From assembly GCF_040932485.1 (NCBI RefSeq), contig NZ_JBFRBH010000001.1:124001-188000 (forward strand): a DNA stretch of 64,000 bases, read 5' to 3'. The stretch comes from Gymnodinialimonas sp. 202GB13-11. Its GTDB lineage: Bacteria; Pseudomonadota; Alphaproteobacteria; Rhodobacterales; Rhodobacteraceae. The notes below the pieces were generated by a model. The model did no database searches. It saw only the letters and a list, made by a program, of their open reading frames with translations, and had not been told where the DNA came from. Both the position numbers and the translations under genes were made by a program. Shown here in pieces: positions 40,972-50,821 of this stretch; within the stretch, counting starts at the first letter, position 1; every line of letters starts with the position of its first letter.

Positions 40972-43900
40972 CCCAGCACCTCGTTCGAGATCAGCGCAGC
41001 TTCATGGGCCTTCAGGCTCAACCGGGCCGAGGTGTAGTGCGCCCGGCCTTCCTCGGTTTCGAGTTCGGGGAATTCCATCAGCAGATCGCCGAAAATCTCC
41101 CGCGCTTCCTGGTTTTGCACCATGTCGCCGGGCTGGAAACTCTCGGTCCAGGCTTTGTCGACGCAGATCACCTCATGCGCCTCGCACATCAAGTGGATGT
41201 AGGTCACGCGCTCACATGCGCTGACGACCTCAACGCCCGGCAAATGCGTCAGATGCTTCGCGCGCACGAGAACCTGATCGGCCCCGAACAATAGCTCGGC
41301 CTGCACGCCTTCGATCAGCATTCGGTGCTGGGGGGAGACCTCCATATCCCGGTTCGGCACACCATTGCCCAACGCACCCTTGCGGATTCGGATGGGGCGC
41401 AGGTGTGGGGCCTTTGACAGGTCGCTTTGGGTCAGCAATTTGCGGCCGATCCAGCGGATGGGTTGCAGGCCATTGTCGCGCGTCTCGATCAGGTCGCCAA
41501 CACGCAGGTCTTCGACCTTGTATGTCCCGCGTTCGACCTTCACCCGGCTGCCCGGTGTGAAACAGGGAATAACTGTCTCGATATTGGTGAAGGTGAGCGT
41601 TGTGCCATCACTGAACGTGACCGTCCCGTTTTCCGGGTTGCCGCTGTCGTAGGTGATGACCGCGCCGTCATCACCAAGGAACAGCGTGTCGTTGTCATCG
41701 CCGCCCTCGCCGCCGTCGATCACATCGCCGGAGGAGCCGAAGATCCAGTCTGCGTCATCGCCCGAGTTGACGGTATCCGCGCCCTGACCGGTGATGATGC
41801 TGTCTTCGCCAGACCCGCCGAGGATGTTGTCCTCGCCCTCGCCGCCATCAATGGTGTCATTGCCCGCATCGCCCGAAAGCTGATCCGCGCCTTCCTCGCC
41901 CATGATGGAGTCGTTGCCATCGCCGCCTTCGATGGTGTCGTTGTTCGACGAACCGGCGGAGGTGAACGTGGTGGGATCAATCGACGTGTCGTTGGTCGAG
42001 ACAATCGCGAAATTGTCGAGCGCATAGCTTTCGTCGGTGACGCTTTGGTTCAGGGTCGAGCCAAAGCCGAGCTCCAGCGTATCCGGTGCATCCTCCACTT
42101 CGATCCGCACGCGGAAGCTTTGGTCGTTGGTCCAGCTTTGCCCGTTTGTCCAATAACCATTGGCTGCTGCATCCCCGAGAGAGGTCAGCGTGACCGTGTA
42201 AGTAACACCGCCAACGGTGATGGTGTTCGATCCGCCTACGGCGGTGTTGGGGAAGAAGGCTTGGCTGAAGATCTCATCGCCATTGGCATAGATCTGGAAT
42301 TCTTCGTTGTCCCAACTGTCGATGCGGTGGAAATCAAACTCGATGACCGCATCGTCGTAGCTGTCGTCCAGATCAAAGGTACGGCTGATCTCGATGTCAT
42401 TTGCGTTCGCAGTGCCCTGAACCCGCCCAAGGACCGAGCCGAAGAAGGGATCGGTATTGTCAGTCGTCGCCGGGCTCCAACCCGCAGCGCCGTTGTCGAA
42501 GTCATCCTCGTAGATCAGTGTGCCGTTCGCCGCCGTTCCATCACCGCTATCGCCATAGAGCGTGTCGTTGCCCGAGCCGCCAACAAGACTGTCCGCACCA
42601 CCGCCACCAATCAGCGTCTGGTCAGCCGTGGATGCGCCGGCATCAATCGTGTCGTCTTGGGCCGTACCCGTGACCTGCTCGATATTGGTAAATTCGACCG
42701 AGTCCGCGGACCCCGTGTCGTTCACATCACCTTGTTCATCGCCATCGAAAACGGCGTTGATACCCGTGGACATTGCGCTGAAATCGAGCGTGTCGAAATC
42801 ATCACCGTCCTCGCCGCCATCCACGGTATCGGTGCCGAAGCCGTCGGAGAACTGGAACAGATCCTGTTCCGCGCCACCTGAAAGGCTGTCATCGCCCGCT
42901 CCACCGTCCAGCGTGTCGTTGCCAAAATCGCCCGATAGCGTGTCGTTGCCGAGCCCGCCGTCAAGGCTGTCGGCGCCGCTGCTGTCGAACACTTGCGTGG
43001 AGCTATCGGCAGGCGTCTCATAAACCTGAAGGATGTCACCGGTGGACGGATCACGCAGCACCCAGTTGGTTTGCGTGGTGGATGCTGCGGTGAAATCATT
43101 GCCCGCCGGGATTGTGATGACCGAAACGACTGCACCCGAGCTGTCGATCTGCGCCAACTCAACCGCGTAGGGGCTGTCGTTTTGGAAAGTAACCGACGTG
43201 GGCGTGCCGCCCGTGCCGGATGGGATCGTCGTGGGATCGATCGCCAGCTGATCCCCGAACAGAACGTCATCGCCCGCGCCACCTTCCAGCGTATCGCCGC
43301 CTTGGTCACCATGCAGGAGGTCGTCGTCAAATTCGCTGGCGGTGTAGTGCACATCGGTCAGGTAGACGAGTTGCCCACCGGTATCGCCGTTTTCGTAGAT
43401 AACCTCGAACGACGTAATGGGCCCTGCAATCTCAACCAGAACAGACCCGTTGGCGAGGTCTGGATCATCTGCTGCTGTGCCTGCGGTCACGGTTTGGTCC
43501 GATACCGTGTCATCTCCAGCGGCAGTCAGTGTGACCGCGACCGGATTGCCATCGGCGTCGAAGGCGTTGACGGTGACGATGTCTTCCCAAGTGTTGCTGT
43601 CGACATCGTTGATACGGAAGGAAAGGTTGGTCAGCTCCACATCACTGTCGAACGTAACCGTGGCCACATCGGGGCCGCCATTCCCACCCAACGAGAGGCC
43701 GGAATTGGTGGCGAACGGTTCGGACCCACCAGCGGTGTATTGCGTAGCGCTGTTGACCTGCGACTGGTTCAGCGCACCGTCGTTCGTTATCGATACGGTT
43801 ATATTGGCAAGGCCGGTGTCTTGTGTGAAACCGTCCGACAGATTGGTGCCGTTGGCACCTTCGGCAACCCAGCTTAGGTTTTCGACGCTGCCAGTGATCA

Positions 43901-45383
43901 ATGGGTCGCTTGGACCACCGACGACCGAGTCATCGCCGTCACCGGCGTAGACGGTGTCGTCACCCATCCCGGCCTGGATCAGATCCTGATCTCCGGTCGT
44001 GCCGAGTGTCCCATCGTTATTGTCGACTTGTTCGAGGTTTTCATCGACGTAGTTCGCGTCGATGACATCGTTGCCGGCTGTGCCCGCGACGATCCCATCG
44101 GGGCCGCCATTTACGATCAGCTCTTCAATGCCGGTGAATGTCGCCGTGGAGCCATCATTGAAAACGACTGTTCCGTTTTCGCTGTTGGTTGGGTCGAAGA
44201 TCACTTCGGCCACGTTGTCTACGATAAGCTGGTCCGCAGTGTCGGTCCCGCCTTCGCCGCCAATGACCACGTCACCGCCTGACGCAGTGATTGTGTCATT
44301 GCCGTTGCCGCCATCGAGTGTGTCGGCCCCTTCGCCACCGGCCAGGATGTCGAACCCGCTACCACCAAGAAGGCTGTCGTCACCGGCACCGCCTTCCAGC
44401 GTGTCGTTGCCACTGTCGCCCTCCAGCGTGTCGTCGCCGTCCCCGCCAACTAGGCTGTCGCGCCCGCTACCGCCTTCAAGGCTGTCCTGCCCGTCGCCGC
44501 CGAGCGCCGTGTCGTTGCCGGCGCCGCCAAGTAGCGTGTCATTGCCGCTGCCGCCATCGAGGCTGTCGTTGTTGTCGCCGCCGTCCAGCAAGTCATTGCC
44601 GAGCCCGCCGGAAATCGTATCGTTCCCGGCCTCGCCAAAAAGCTGATCTTCATCGGTGGGAACGGCTTCGAACTCGACATCTGTGATCCAGGCCAATTGG
44701 CCGACCGTGCCGCCGTTTGCATAAATGATCTCAAACGAGGCGACCGGACCCGCAATCTCCACAAGAACCGAGCCAAGGGGATCGTTTGCGGACGTGCTGC
44801 TGGCGCCTGCCGTGACGGTGTTGCCTGAGACAGAGTCGTCACCGGCAGGCGTCAGAACAACCGGTACCAAATTTCCGTTGGCGTCGTAGGCGTTTACCGT
44901 GAAGATGTCGGTCCAGCCGTTCGCGTCGACGTCTTGCAGGCGGAACGAGACGTTCTGGACTTCATCGGCAAATCCCGAGCCGGTGACAGACGAGAAATCG
45001 ACATCGACTGTCCAGGCATCCGAGCCGCCATTGCCGCCCAATTGCAGGTTGGAATTTGCGTTGTAGGTCTCACCGCCCGCAACATAGGTCGAGGTCGTGC
45101 TGACCTGAGCCGTATTGCCCGCGCCATCGTTGGTGAAGCTGACACCGACGTTGATGCCGCCGGTATTCTGAGTGAACCCGCCGGCAAGGTTGGTTCCATT
45201 TCCGCCTTGCGACGTCCAGTTCAGATCAAGTGCTGTTGGAGTGATACTCGGCGCGCCGCCGTCAATGATATCGTCGTCGCCGCCACCGGTGATGGTGTCG
45301 TTGCCTTCGAAACCCGTAATGCTGTCGGCACTGCCTGTCCCAGTCAGATTATTGTCTGACGCGTTGCCGTTAATCGTTGCCAT
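40968..45383 (-). CDS. RTX calcium-binding repeat protein with C-terminal Hint domain
   Basis: The 1471-residue acidic protein is built from clusters of RTX nonapeptides (GG-x-G-x-D-x-L, for example GGSGNDTLLGGAGNDTALGG) separated by other domains. Two homologous modules of about 180 residues start near residue 48 (LDLNWTSQGGNGTNLAGGFT) and near 500 (ENLSWVAEGANGTNLSDGFT). A lectin-like segment lies near 1010-1190. A Hint domain begins at Cys1274 (CFTPGSRVKVERGTYKVEDL), probably a self-processing Hedgehog/intein-type domain. No N-terminal signal is visible; RTX proteins leave by type I secretion, whose genes are not in the window. It is likely a secreted or surface protein. Confidence 0.92.
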   Translation of the reverse strand: MATINGNASDNNLTGTGSADSITGFEGNDTITGGGDDDIIDGGAPSITPTALDLNWTSQGGNGTNLAGGFTQNTGGINVGVSFTNDGAGNTAQVSTTSTYVAGGETYNANSNLQLGGNGGSDAWTVDVDFSSVTGSGFADEVQNVSFRLQDVDANGWTDIFTVNAYDANGNLVPVVLTPAGDDSVSGNTVTAGASSTSANDPLGSVLVEIAGPVASFEIIYANGGTVGQLAWITDVEFEAVPTDEDQLFGEAGNDTISGGLGNDLLDGGDNNDSLDGGSGNDTLLGGAGNDTALGGDGQDSLEGGSGRDSLVGGDGDDTLEGDSGNDTLEGGAGDDSLLGGSGFDILAGGEGADTLDGGNGNDTITASGGDVVIGGEGGTDTADQLIVDNVAEVIFDPTNSENGTVVFNDGSTATFTGIEELIVNGGPDGIVAGTAGNDVIDANYVDENLEQVDNNDGTLGTTGDQDLIQAGMGDDTVYAGDGDDSVVGGPSDPLITGSVENLSWVAEGANGTNLSDGFTQDTGLANITVSITNDGALNQSQVNSATQYTAGGSEPFATNSGLSLGGNGGPDVATVTFDSDVELTNLSFRINDVDSNTWEDIVTVNAFDADGNPVAVTLTAAGDDTVSDQTVTAGTAADDPDLANGSVLVEIAGPITSFEVIYENGDTGGQLVYLTDVHYTASEFDDDLLHGDQGGDTLEGGAGDDVLFGDQLAIDPTTIPSGTGGTPTSVTFQNDSPYAVELAQIDSSGAVVSVITIPAGNDFTAASTTQTNWVLRDPSTGDILQVYETPADSSTQVFDSSGADSLDGGLGNDTLSGDFGNDTLDGGAGDDSLSGGAEQDLFQFSDGFGTDTVDGGEDGDDFDTLDFSAMSTGINAVFDGDEQGDVNDTGSADSVEFTNIEQVTGTAQDDTIDAGASTADQTLIGGGGADSLVGGSGNDTLYGDSGDGTAANGTLIYEDDFDNGAAGWSPATTDNTDPFFGSVLGRVQGTANANDIEISRTFDLDDSYDDAVIEFDFHRIDSWDNEEFQIYANGDEIFSQAFFPNTAVGGSNTITVGGVTYTVTLTSLGDAAANGYWTNGQSWTNDQSFRVRIEVEDAPDTLELGFGSTLNQSVTDESYALDNFAIVSTNDTSIDPTTFTSAGSSNNDTIEGGDGNDSIMGEEGADQLSGDAGNDTIDGGEGEDNILGGSGEDSIITGQGADTVNSGDDADWIFGSSGDVIDGGEGGDDNDTLFLGDDGAVITYDSGNPENGTVTFSDGTTLTFTNIETVIPCFTPGSRVKVERGTYKVEDLRVGDLIETRDNGLQPIRWIGRKLLTQSDLSKAPHLRPIRIRKGALGNGVPNRDMEVSPQHRMLIEGVQAELLFGADQVLVRAKHLTHLPGVEVVSACERVTYIHLMCEAHEVICVDKAWTESFQPGDMVQNQEAREIFGDLLMEFPELETEEGRAHYTSARLSLKAHEAALISNEVLG

Positions 45384-45512
45384 TTGGCCTGCTCACTTCG
45401 ACCTTTTGCGGCCGTTACTGGTTATTGGGCGTCAATAAACCAGCTTTGCGTGACAGGAATTGGGCGAAACTCACGGCAAATGCGGCAAGAATGTGGCGGA
45501 GATCAGGGGCGC

Positions 45513-47138
45513 TCACGCCGCGGACAGGGCCGCTTTCGCATCTTCGAGGATCATGTCTGACGCTTTCTCTCCGATCATGATCGCAGGGGCATTGGTGTTG
45601 CCGGAGACGATTTCTGGCATGATCGAGCAATCAGCCACCCGTAGGCCGGAAATCCCGTGAACACGAAGCCGTTCATCAACCACCGCGTCCGCCCCCTGGC
45701 CCATTTTGCAGGTTCCTGTCGGGTGATAAATCGATGCCGTGTTCGACCGCGTCCAATCCAAAGTCGCGTCATAGTCGTCCATGTCCAGCGAAGGGTTGGG
45801 GCGGAATTCCTCCGAGATTTTCGAGGTTAGCGGCGCATGGCGGGCAATCGTGCGTGCGATGTTCACACCTGCAACCATTGTTCTGCAATCGGTCTCGGTC
45901 GACAGGTAGCGGGGGATGATCTTGGGATAATCGCGCGGCTGTGACGAATTCAGACGGATTTCGCCCTTGCTCTCGGGACGCAGCTGGCAAACCGACATCG
46001 TGAAAGCGCTGAACTTGTCCGCTCCTTTGCCAGGATTTTCGGCCGAAAGCGGCTGCACGTGAAATTGGATATCGGGTGTTTCAACGCTGTCATTTGTGCG
46101 CATGAACCCCGTGGCAAGACTTGCCGCCATTGTCATCGGGCCAGCGCGGAACATGAGATATTTCAGACCGATACGGGCCTGCCCCACAAGGCTAGAGACC
46201 TCGTCATTCAGGGTAGGCTCGTTGCACTTGTAGACCAGCCGCGCTTGTAGGTGATCTTGCAGATTTTTGCCCACGCCGGTCAGCTCTTGCACGGTATTGA
46301 TCCCATGCTCCGCCAGTTGCGCGGCCTCGCCAATTCCGGACAGCATCAGAAGCTGGGGCGAATTGATGGAGCCGCCGCACAGGATCACTTCGCGGCCCGC
46401 ATTGACCACCTGAACCTGTCCACTACGGTCGGTGTATTCGACACCAGTGACGCGCCTCCCGTCCAATTGCAGGCGGTCCACCTGTGCGTGGGTCACAATC
46501 TGGAGGTTCTCGCGACTGCGTGCGGGCTTCAGGTAGGCCACAGCGGAACTGCACCGCCGCCCGTTTTTGGCGGTCAGCTGGAAGTAGCCCACGCCCTCCT
46601 GTTCGGCACCGTTGTAATCGGGGTTGAACTTGTAGCCAGCCGACTGCGCCGCCGCGACCCAGGCATCTGTGATCGGGCGCTGGATGCGCATGTTTGAAAC
46701 GGACAGGGGGCCTTGATCGCCGTGGAATTCGTCGGCGCCGCGTTCGTTATGCTCAGCGCGCTTGAACAGGGGCAGCACATCGTCCCATCCCCAGCCTGCA
46801 TTCCCCATCTGCCGCCAACGGTCGTAGTCCTGCGGCTGCCCGCGTACGTAGAGCAATCCGTTGAGCGAAGATGACCCGCCTAGAACCTTACCGCGCGGCC
46901 ATTCAATAGAGCGTCCATTAAGGCCGGGATCGGGCTCAGTTTTGTAGCACCAATCGACCGATGGATTGTGGATGGTTTTGAAATATCCAACCGGAATGTG
47001 GATCCACGGGTTCCAGTCGCGCCCTCCGGCTTCAAGCAGAATGACGCGATTCTTTGAGTCGGCCGACAAGCGATTGGCCAGCACACAGCCTGCCGAACCG
47101 GCGCCAACAATGACATAGTCCGCTGAAAGTTCCGTCAT
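45513..47138 (-). CDS. GMC-family oxidoreductase (choline/alcohol dehydrogenase-like)
   Basis: From ATG 47138 (GGAGGGG before it) the 541-residue protein has the FAD-binding YVIVGAGSAGCVLANRLSAD, the GMC signatures GKVLGGSSSLNGLLYVRG and GSINSPQLLMLSGIG, and the C-terminal catalytic His in YHPTGTCKMG with the Asn in GNTNAPA. It oxidises an alcohol with FAD. It is divergent from a TRAP importer and separated from it by 122 bases, so it probably oxidises the imported compound. Choline itself is not proved, as no betaine genes are here. Confidence 0.9.
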   Translation of the reverse strand: MTELSADYVIVGAGSAGCVLANRLSADSKNRVILLEAGGRDWNPWIHIPVGYFKTIHNPSVDWCYKTEPDPGLNGRSIEWPRGKVLGGSSSLNGLLYVRGQPQDYDRWRQMGNAGWGWDDVLPLFKRAEHNERGADEFHGDQGPLSVSNMRIQRPITDAWVAAAQSAGYKFNPDYNGAEQEGVGYFQLTAKNGRRCSSAVAYLKPARSRENLQIVTHAQVDRLQLDGRRVTGVEYTDRSGQVQVVNAGREVILCGGSINSPQLLMLSGIGEAAQLAEHGINTVQELTGVGKNLQDHLQARLVYKCNEPTLNDEVSSLVGQARIGLKYLMFRAGPMTMAASLATGFMRTNDSVETPDIQFHVQPLSAENPGKGADKFSAFTMSVCQLRPESKGEIRLNSSQPRDYPKIIPRYLSTETDCRTMVAGVNIARTIARHAPLTSKISEEFRPNPSLDMDDYDATLDWTRSNTASIYHPTGTCKMGQGADAVVDERLRVHGISGLRVADCSIMPEIVSGNTNAPAIMIGEKASDMILEDAKAALSAA

Positions 47139-47260
47139 TTTCCCAGCCCCTCCGCACAGAATCGTTGCGAGAAGAAGATTTCTCTTGCCAGCACGACCAT
47201 AAGTTGAGCAAGATTGAGACCACAAGTATCAATTTTGCGCATTATTGGGAGGTAATGGAA

Positions 47261-48493
47261 ATGAAGGCTTCGAAAGTCCTCAGCCAGGTTTCGCGCAGAG
47301 ACTTGATGAAACTGACAGGCACCTACGGTCTGTCGTCGGTCATGATGGGTGCTGCGACGCTGACAGGTGCGGTGACCCTACCGTCGCTGGCACGCGCTGT
47401 TGAGTCAACGTATGACCGCCGCTTGAACACGCCCGCTCGCTACGAACTCAAGATGGGCGCAGCCGGCTTCAACCAGCGCAACCTGCTCATCGAGCGGGCT
47501 GGTGTTCTGGAATTCGCCCGTGACCTGGAAGAGCGGACCGACGGCGAAATCCGCCTGGAGTTCATTGGTGACAACCAGATCTGTGGTCAGCTGAATTGCC
47601 TTGAGCGGGCACAGCTTGGCGTGGTGGACTTCTATTCCGCTTCGACACAGAACTCCGCTGGTTCCGCGCCGTATCTGAACGTGCTCGACTATGCGTACAT
47701 GTTCCGCTCGCGCGCTGATCAGTACCACTTCCTGTATCACCCCGACTCGATGCGCCTTCTGCGCGAGCCGCTGGAAAGCCGTCACGGTGTGAAGTTCCTC
47801 TTCAGCCATGCGGAACTGCGCGGTATCCAGCTGGGTCAGTCCTTCGCAGACCGCGAAACCGTGACCACGCTGGAAGAGCTGTTCGGCACGCGTAACCGTG
47901 TGACGGGTACTCAACTTGGCCGGATCGCAATGGACCTGATGAACCTCAACCCGACGCCGATCGCGTGGGAAGAGACCCTCGACGGCCTGCGCCAGGGCTT
48001 GATCGACGGCGCCGAGACATGGGCATCGGCTGTGGCCTACGCCAACATGTCGCCAGTGGTCAGCCAGTCGGTCGACCTGAAGTTCTTCTGCGGCACCGAG
48101 CATACCGGTATGAACGCAGAACTCTTTGACAGCCTCGAAGGTCACCTGCAGGACGCCATCATGGAATCGGCGTACTTCACGCAGGTTCACGTGCAGGCAG
48201 CCAACGAAGCAGCGCTGGTCAACACTGTTGGCTTCACTGATCCGCCGATGCCGGGCACGATCTTTGCTGAAAACGACGTGCGCGTTGCACGCCTTGGCGA
48301 AGACCAGATCCAGATTGCACGCGAAATGTGCTCGCCTGAGTACAACCCTGAGCCCTGGGCCCAGTGGCGTGAGCGTCTCAACGGTTGGGCCGGCGGTGCC
48401 GACACCTATCAGGAGATCTTCGACATCGCGCGTGAGATCCCCGAAGACACGCTCGCCGAGAACGTCGAGCCTCGTCGTTGGTGGCGCGGCTGA
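47261..48493 (+). CDS. TRAP transporter substrate-binding protein with Tat signal (DctP)
   Basis: The 410-residue protein carries a twin-arginine signal, SRRDLMKLTGTYGLSSVMMG, at residues 9-28, so it is exported folded. The mature part is a DctP-type binding protein (LERAQLGVVDFYSASTQNSA and PIAWEETLDGLRQGLIDGAE). It is longer than the usual 330 residues. GGGAGGT eight bases before ATG 47261 supports this start; ATG 47255 overlaps the site. First gene of a TRAP operon with the next two genes; hairpins follow its stop. Confidence 0.9.
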   Translation: MKASKVLSQVSRRDLMKLTGTYGLSSVMMGAATLTGAVTLPSLARAVESTYDRRLNTPARYELKMGAAGFNQRNLLIERAGVLEFARDLEERTDGEIRLEFIGDNQICGQLNCLERAQLGVVDFYSASTQNSAGSAPYLNVLDYAYMFRSRADQYHFLYHPDSMRLLREPLESRHGVKFLFSHAELRGIQLGQSFADRETVTTLEELFGTRNRVTGTQLGRIAMDLMNLNPTPIAWEETLDGLRQGLIDGAETWASAVAYANMSPVVSQSVDLKFFCGTEHTGMNAELFDSLEGHLQDAIMESAYFTQVHVQAANEAALVNTVGFTDPPMPGTIFAENDVRVARLGEDQIQIAREMCSPEYNPEPWAQWRERLNGWAGGADTYQEIFDIAREIPEDTLAENVEPRRWWRG

Positions 48494-48557
48494 TCCGATA
48501 AATCGGATCACACTAGGCAAAACTAACGGCGGTCCCCAGCCAAAACCGGGGGCCGCC
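48491..48557 (+). terminator. Two hairpins after the first dctP gene
   Basis: TGATCCGAT/ATCGGATCA forms a perfect nine-base stem at 48491-48510, starting with the dctP stop codon. GGCGGTCCCC/GGGGGCCGCC forms a ten-base stem with one G-T pair at 48528-48557. They probably lower expression of the downstream permeases relative to the binding protein. Confidence 0.6.
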
Positions 48558-48723
48558 GCTTTCCCCTAAAATGGGATTGACGCCACGATGGGAGCGCGTG
48601 GTTAAATACCGAAATGATCTATGCGCCTTCTGAAAGGCCCCGCCTTGGGGGTTTTCAAAAGGCATACCAAGCAGGGCCGCAGAAACCCTGCACGTGACAA
48701 CTTTCATACGCCGGGAGGGGCAA

Positions 48724-49434
48724 ATGGGAGAGATTTTCAGTGGCATAGGCGAGATCATCGCAGCCTTTGCAGGTGGAAGCTCATGGGAGATCAGCCAAGC
48801 GCTTGACCTGCCTGCGGCTTGGATCCTGGGGCTGGTGATTTTGGTCGTTGGCGGTTTCCTGATCATGGGGCTCTACCGCGTGTCACCCTTCCTCGAAAAA
48901 CACTTGGAAGGCTACGTGATGGTGGTCTCGTATCTTTCCATCGGCGGCATCATCTTCTTTGGGGTGATCCAGCGCTTCGTCCCGGGGATGTTGGGTATGG
49001 ATTTCTCAAACACACCGGTTTGGCTCCGCCCCTGGCCTTGGACCACGACCCTGCCGCCGTTCCTGTTCCTTGTGATGACGTGGGTGGGGTGCAGCTATAA
49101 CGTGAAGCTCCGCACGCACCTGGCGTTCAGCGAATTCCGCACGAACATGCCGCGTGCCGGGCAGATGTTCATGCTGACTGTCGATGCGGTGCTGTGGATC
49201 GGGTTTTCGTGGGTAGTGATCGTCACCGGCAGCCGCGTGGTGGCGAACGCCGCGGACAACTTCCAGATTGTTCCCGGCACTGACAACCTGATGCAGTGGT
49301 GGTTCATCCTGACTGTACCGGTTGCCTTCATTTTCCTAGTCGCGCGTGTCCTCGAAAACTGGTTCGAGGATTTGCGGAACTACCGTTCCGGCGACGCCAT
49401 CATCAAGCAAGCTGTGATCGGAGGTGACGCATGA
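48724..49434 (+). CDS. TRAP transporter small permease (DctQ)
   Basis: The 236-residue protein has four main membrane segments plus one near the N-terminus, and DctQ features such as RTHLAFSEFRTNMPRAGQMF and a VVIVTGSRVV loop. It is longer than usual small permeases (about 170). GGGAGGGG before ATG 48724 supports the start. It links binding protein and large permease of the importer. Confidence 0.85.
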   Translation: MGEIFSGIGEIIAAFAGGSSWEISQALDLPAAWILGLVILVVGGFLIMGLYRVSPFLEKHLEGYVMVVSYLSIGGIIFFGVIQRFVPGMLGMDFSNTPVWLRPWPWTTTLPPFLFLVMTWVGCSYNVKLRTHLAFSEFRTNMPRAGQMFMLTVDAVLWIGFSWVVIVTGSRVVANAADNFQIVPGTDNLMQWWFILTVPVAFIFLVARVLENWFEDLRNYRSGDAIIKQAVIGGDA

Positions 49435-50810
49435 GCGACGGTACCCTCATTACGCTCCTGTCACTGGGCGTCACGTTCCTGTTCATGTTGGGCGTGCCCG
49501 TATTCCTTGTGATCGGCTACTGGGTCATCGGGATGTCTTTCGTCCTTGGCCTGCCGCTCGACAATATGAGCGCGGCGCTTTCCCGCGTGTTCACTGATGG
49601 CTTCGCGCTTCTCGCCATGCCGCTCTTCATCCTGACCGGGGACCTCATCAACCGTTCAGGTATCGCAAGGCGATTAACCGACTATGCCTATGCCTGTCTT
49701 GGTTGGGTCAGGGGCGGCCTCGCCATGGCAGCGCTTGGCGCATGTGGCCTTTTCGCCGCCATCTCGGGGTCCAACTCGGCCACGACGGCCACCATCGGCT
49801 CCATGCTTCACCCGGAAATGGTGAAAGGGGGCTATGATGAGCGCTTCTCGGCCGCGACCGCCGCGGCGGGCGGCACCGTGGGCATCATCATCCCGCCGTC
49901 GATCATCTTCATCGTCTATGGCTTCCTGATGAACCTGCCGATCTCGGACCTTTTCGTTGCGGGCATCATCCCCGGCACGTTGATGGTTCTGGCAATGATG
50001 ACCGCCTGTTTCCTGGTCTGCTTCAAGAACAAGTGGGGTCACATCATCAACCTCTCAATCGTCCGTGTGATGAAGACTGGCGTTGGCGCATGGCTTGGTT
50101 TCTTCGCCATCGGCCTTGTGCTGTGGGGCATCTACACCGGTAAGTTTTCGCCCACCGAAGCGGCGGGTGTGACCGTTGGCTTCTGTGTCATCGTCGGCTT
50201 CCTCTGCCTCGCGATTACGAAGATCGTGTCGCGCACGAACCCAGCCTTCGCCACCCGCGAAGACCGTCCGGTGGATGAACGTAGCTTTGGCGGAATGTTG
50301 GTCGTGAACGGCTTCGGCCCGCTGGAACTGCCGTCGATCACGATGCGTTCGGCCCAGATCACCGGGATCCTTGCACCGCTGATCGCAATCTCGGTGGTGA
50401 TGCAGCAGATCCTATCGGTGCTTGGTGCACAGGCCTTCCTGACCGAATTCGTGACCGGCATGGGCGGCTACTACGCAGTTCTCTTCACTGCGATGATCAT
50501 CGTCTTCATCTCGGGCATGGTGCTGGAGTCCCTGCCAGTGACCATTATCCTTGCGCCCATTCTGGCACCAATTGCCCATGATATCGGCGTGGAACCTGTG
50601 CAGTTTGCGGTGATATTCCTCGTCGGTGCGTCCATCGGCTTTATCACGCCGCCCTATGGTCTAAACCTTTACGTCGCATCTGGCGTAACCGGGGTGCCAT
50701 ACTTCCGGCTGCTTCGTTATACGTGGCCGTACTTGATCGCACTGATCACGATCTGGATCATTGTGGCACTGGTACCGTCCCTCTCGACGATGCTGCTGCC
50801 GGATCTCTAA
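49431..50810 (+). CDS. TRAP transporter large permease (DctM)
   Basis: The 459-residue protein has about 12 membrane segments and DctM motifs GLFAAISGSNSATTATIGSM, GGTVGIIIPPSIIFIVYGFL and FVIGASIGFITPPYG-like FLVGASIGFITPPYGLNLYV. A polar loop of about 50 residues near 275-320 is extra. It overlaps dctQ by four bases. It is the Na+-coupled channel subunit. Confidence 0.93.
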   Translation: MSDGTLITLLSLGVTFLFMLGVPVFLVIGYWVIGMSFVLGLPLDNMSAALSRVFTDGFALLAMPLFILTGDLINRSGIARRLTDYAYACLGWVRGGLAMAALGACGLFAAISGSNSATTATIGSMLHPEMVKGGYDERFSAATAAAGGTVGIIIPPSIIFIVYGFLMNLPISDLFVAGIIPGTLMVLAMMTACFLVCFKNKWGHIINLSIVRVMKTGVGAWLGFFAIGLVLWGIYTGKFSPTEAAGVTVGFCVIVGFLCLAITKIVSRTNPAFATREDRPVDERSFGGMLVVNGFGPLELPSITMRSAQITGILAPLIAISVVMQQILSVLGAQAFLTEFVTGMGGYYAVLFTAMIIVFISGMVLESLPVTIILAPILAPIAHDIGVEPVQFAVIFLVGASIGFITPPYGLNLYVASGVTGVPYFRLLRYTWPYLIALITIWIIVALVPSLSTMLLPDL

Positions 50811-50821
50811 GGGACGGCTAA

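Noticed and set aside
41427-42881. Open frame of 484 codons on the plus strand inside the RTX gene
   Set aside because: It arises from the repeat bias of the RTX coding sequence read in reverse.
41700-44700. CRISPR-like regular repeats
   Set aside because: The periodic repeats are RTX nonapeptide codons within one open frame, not spacer-separated repeats.
45513-47138. Naming the GMC oxidoreductase betA
   Set aside because: No betaine aldehyde dehydrogenase, choline transporter or betI is near; only the family can be supported.
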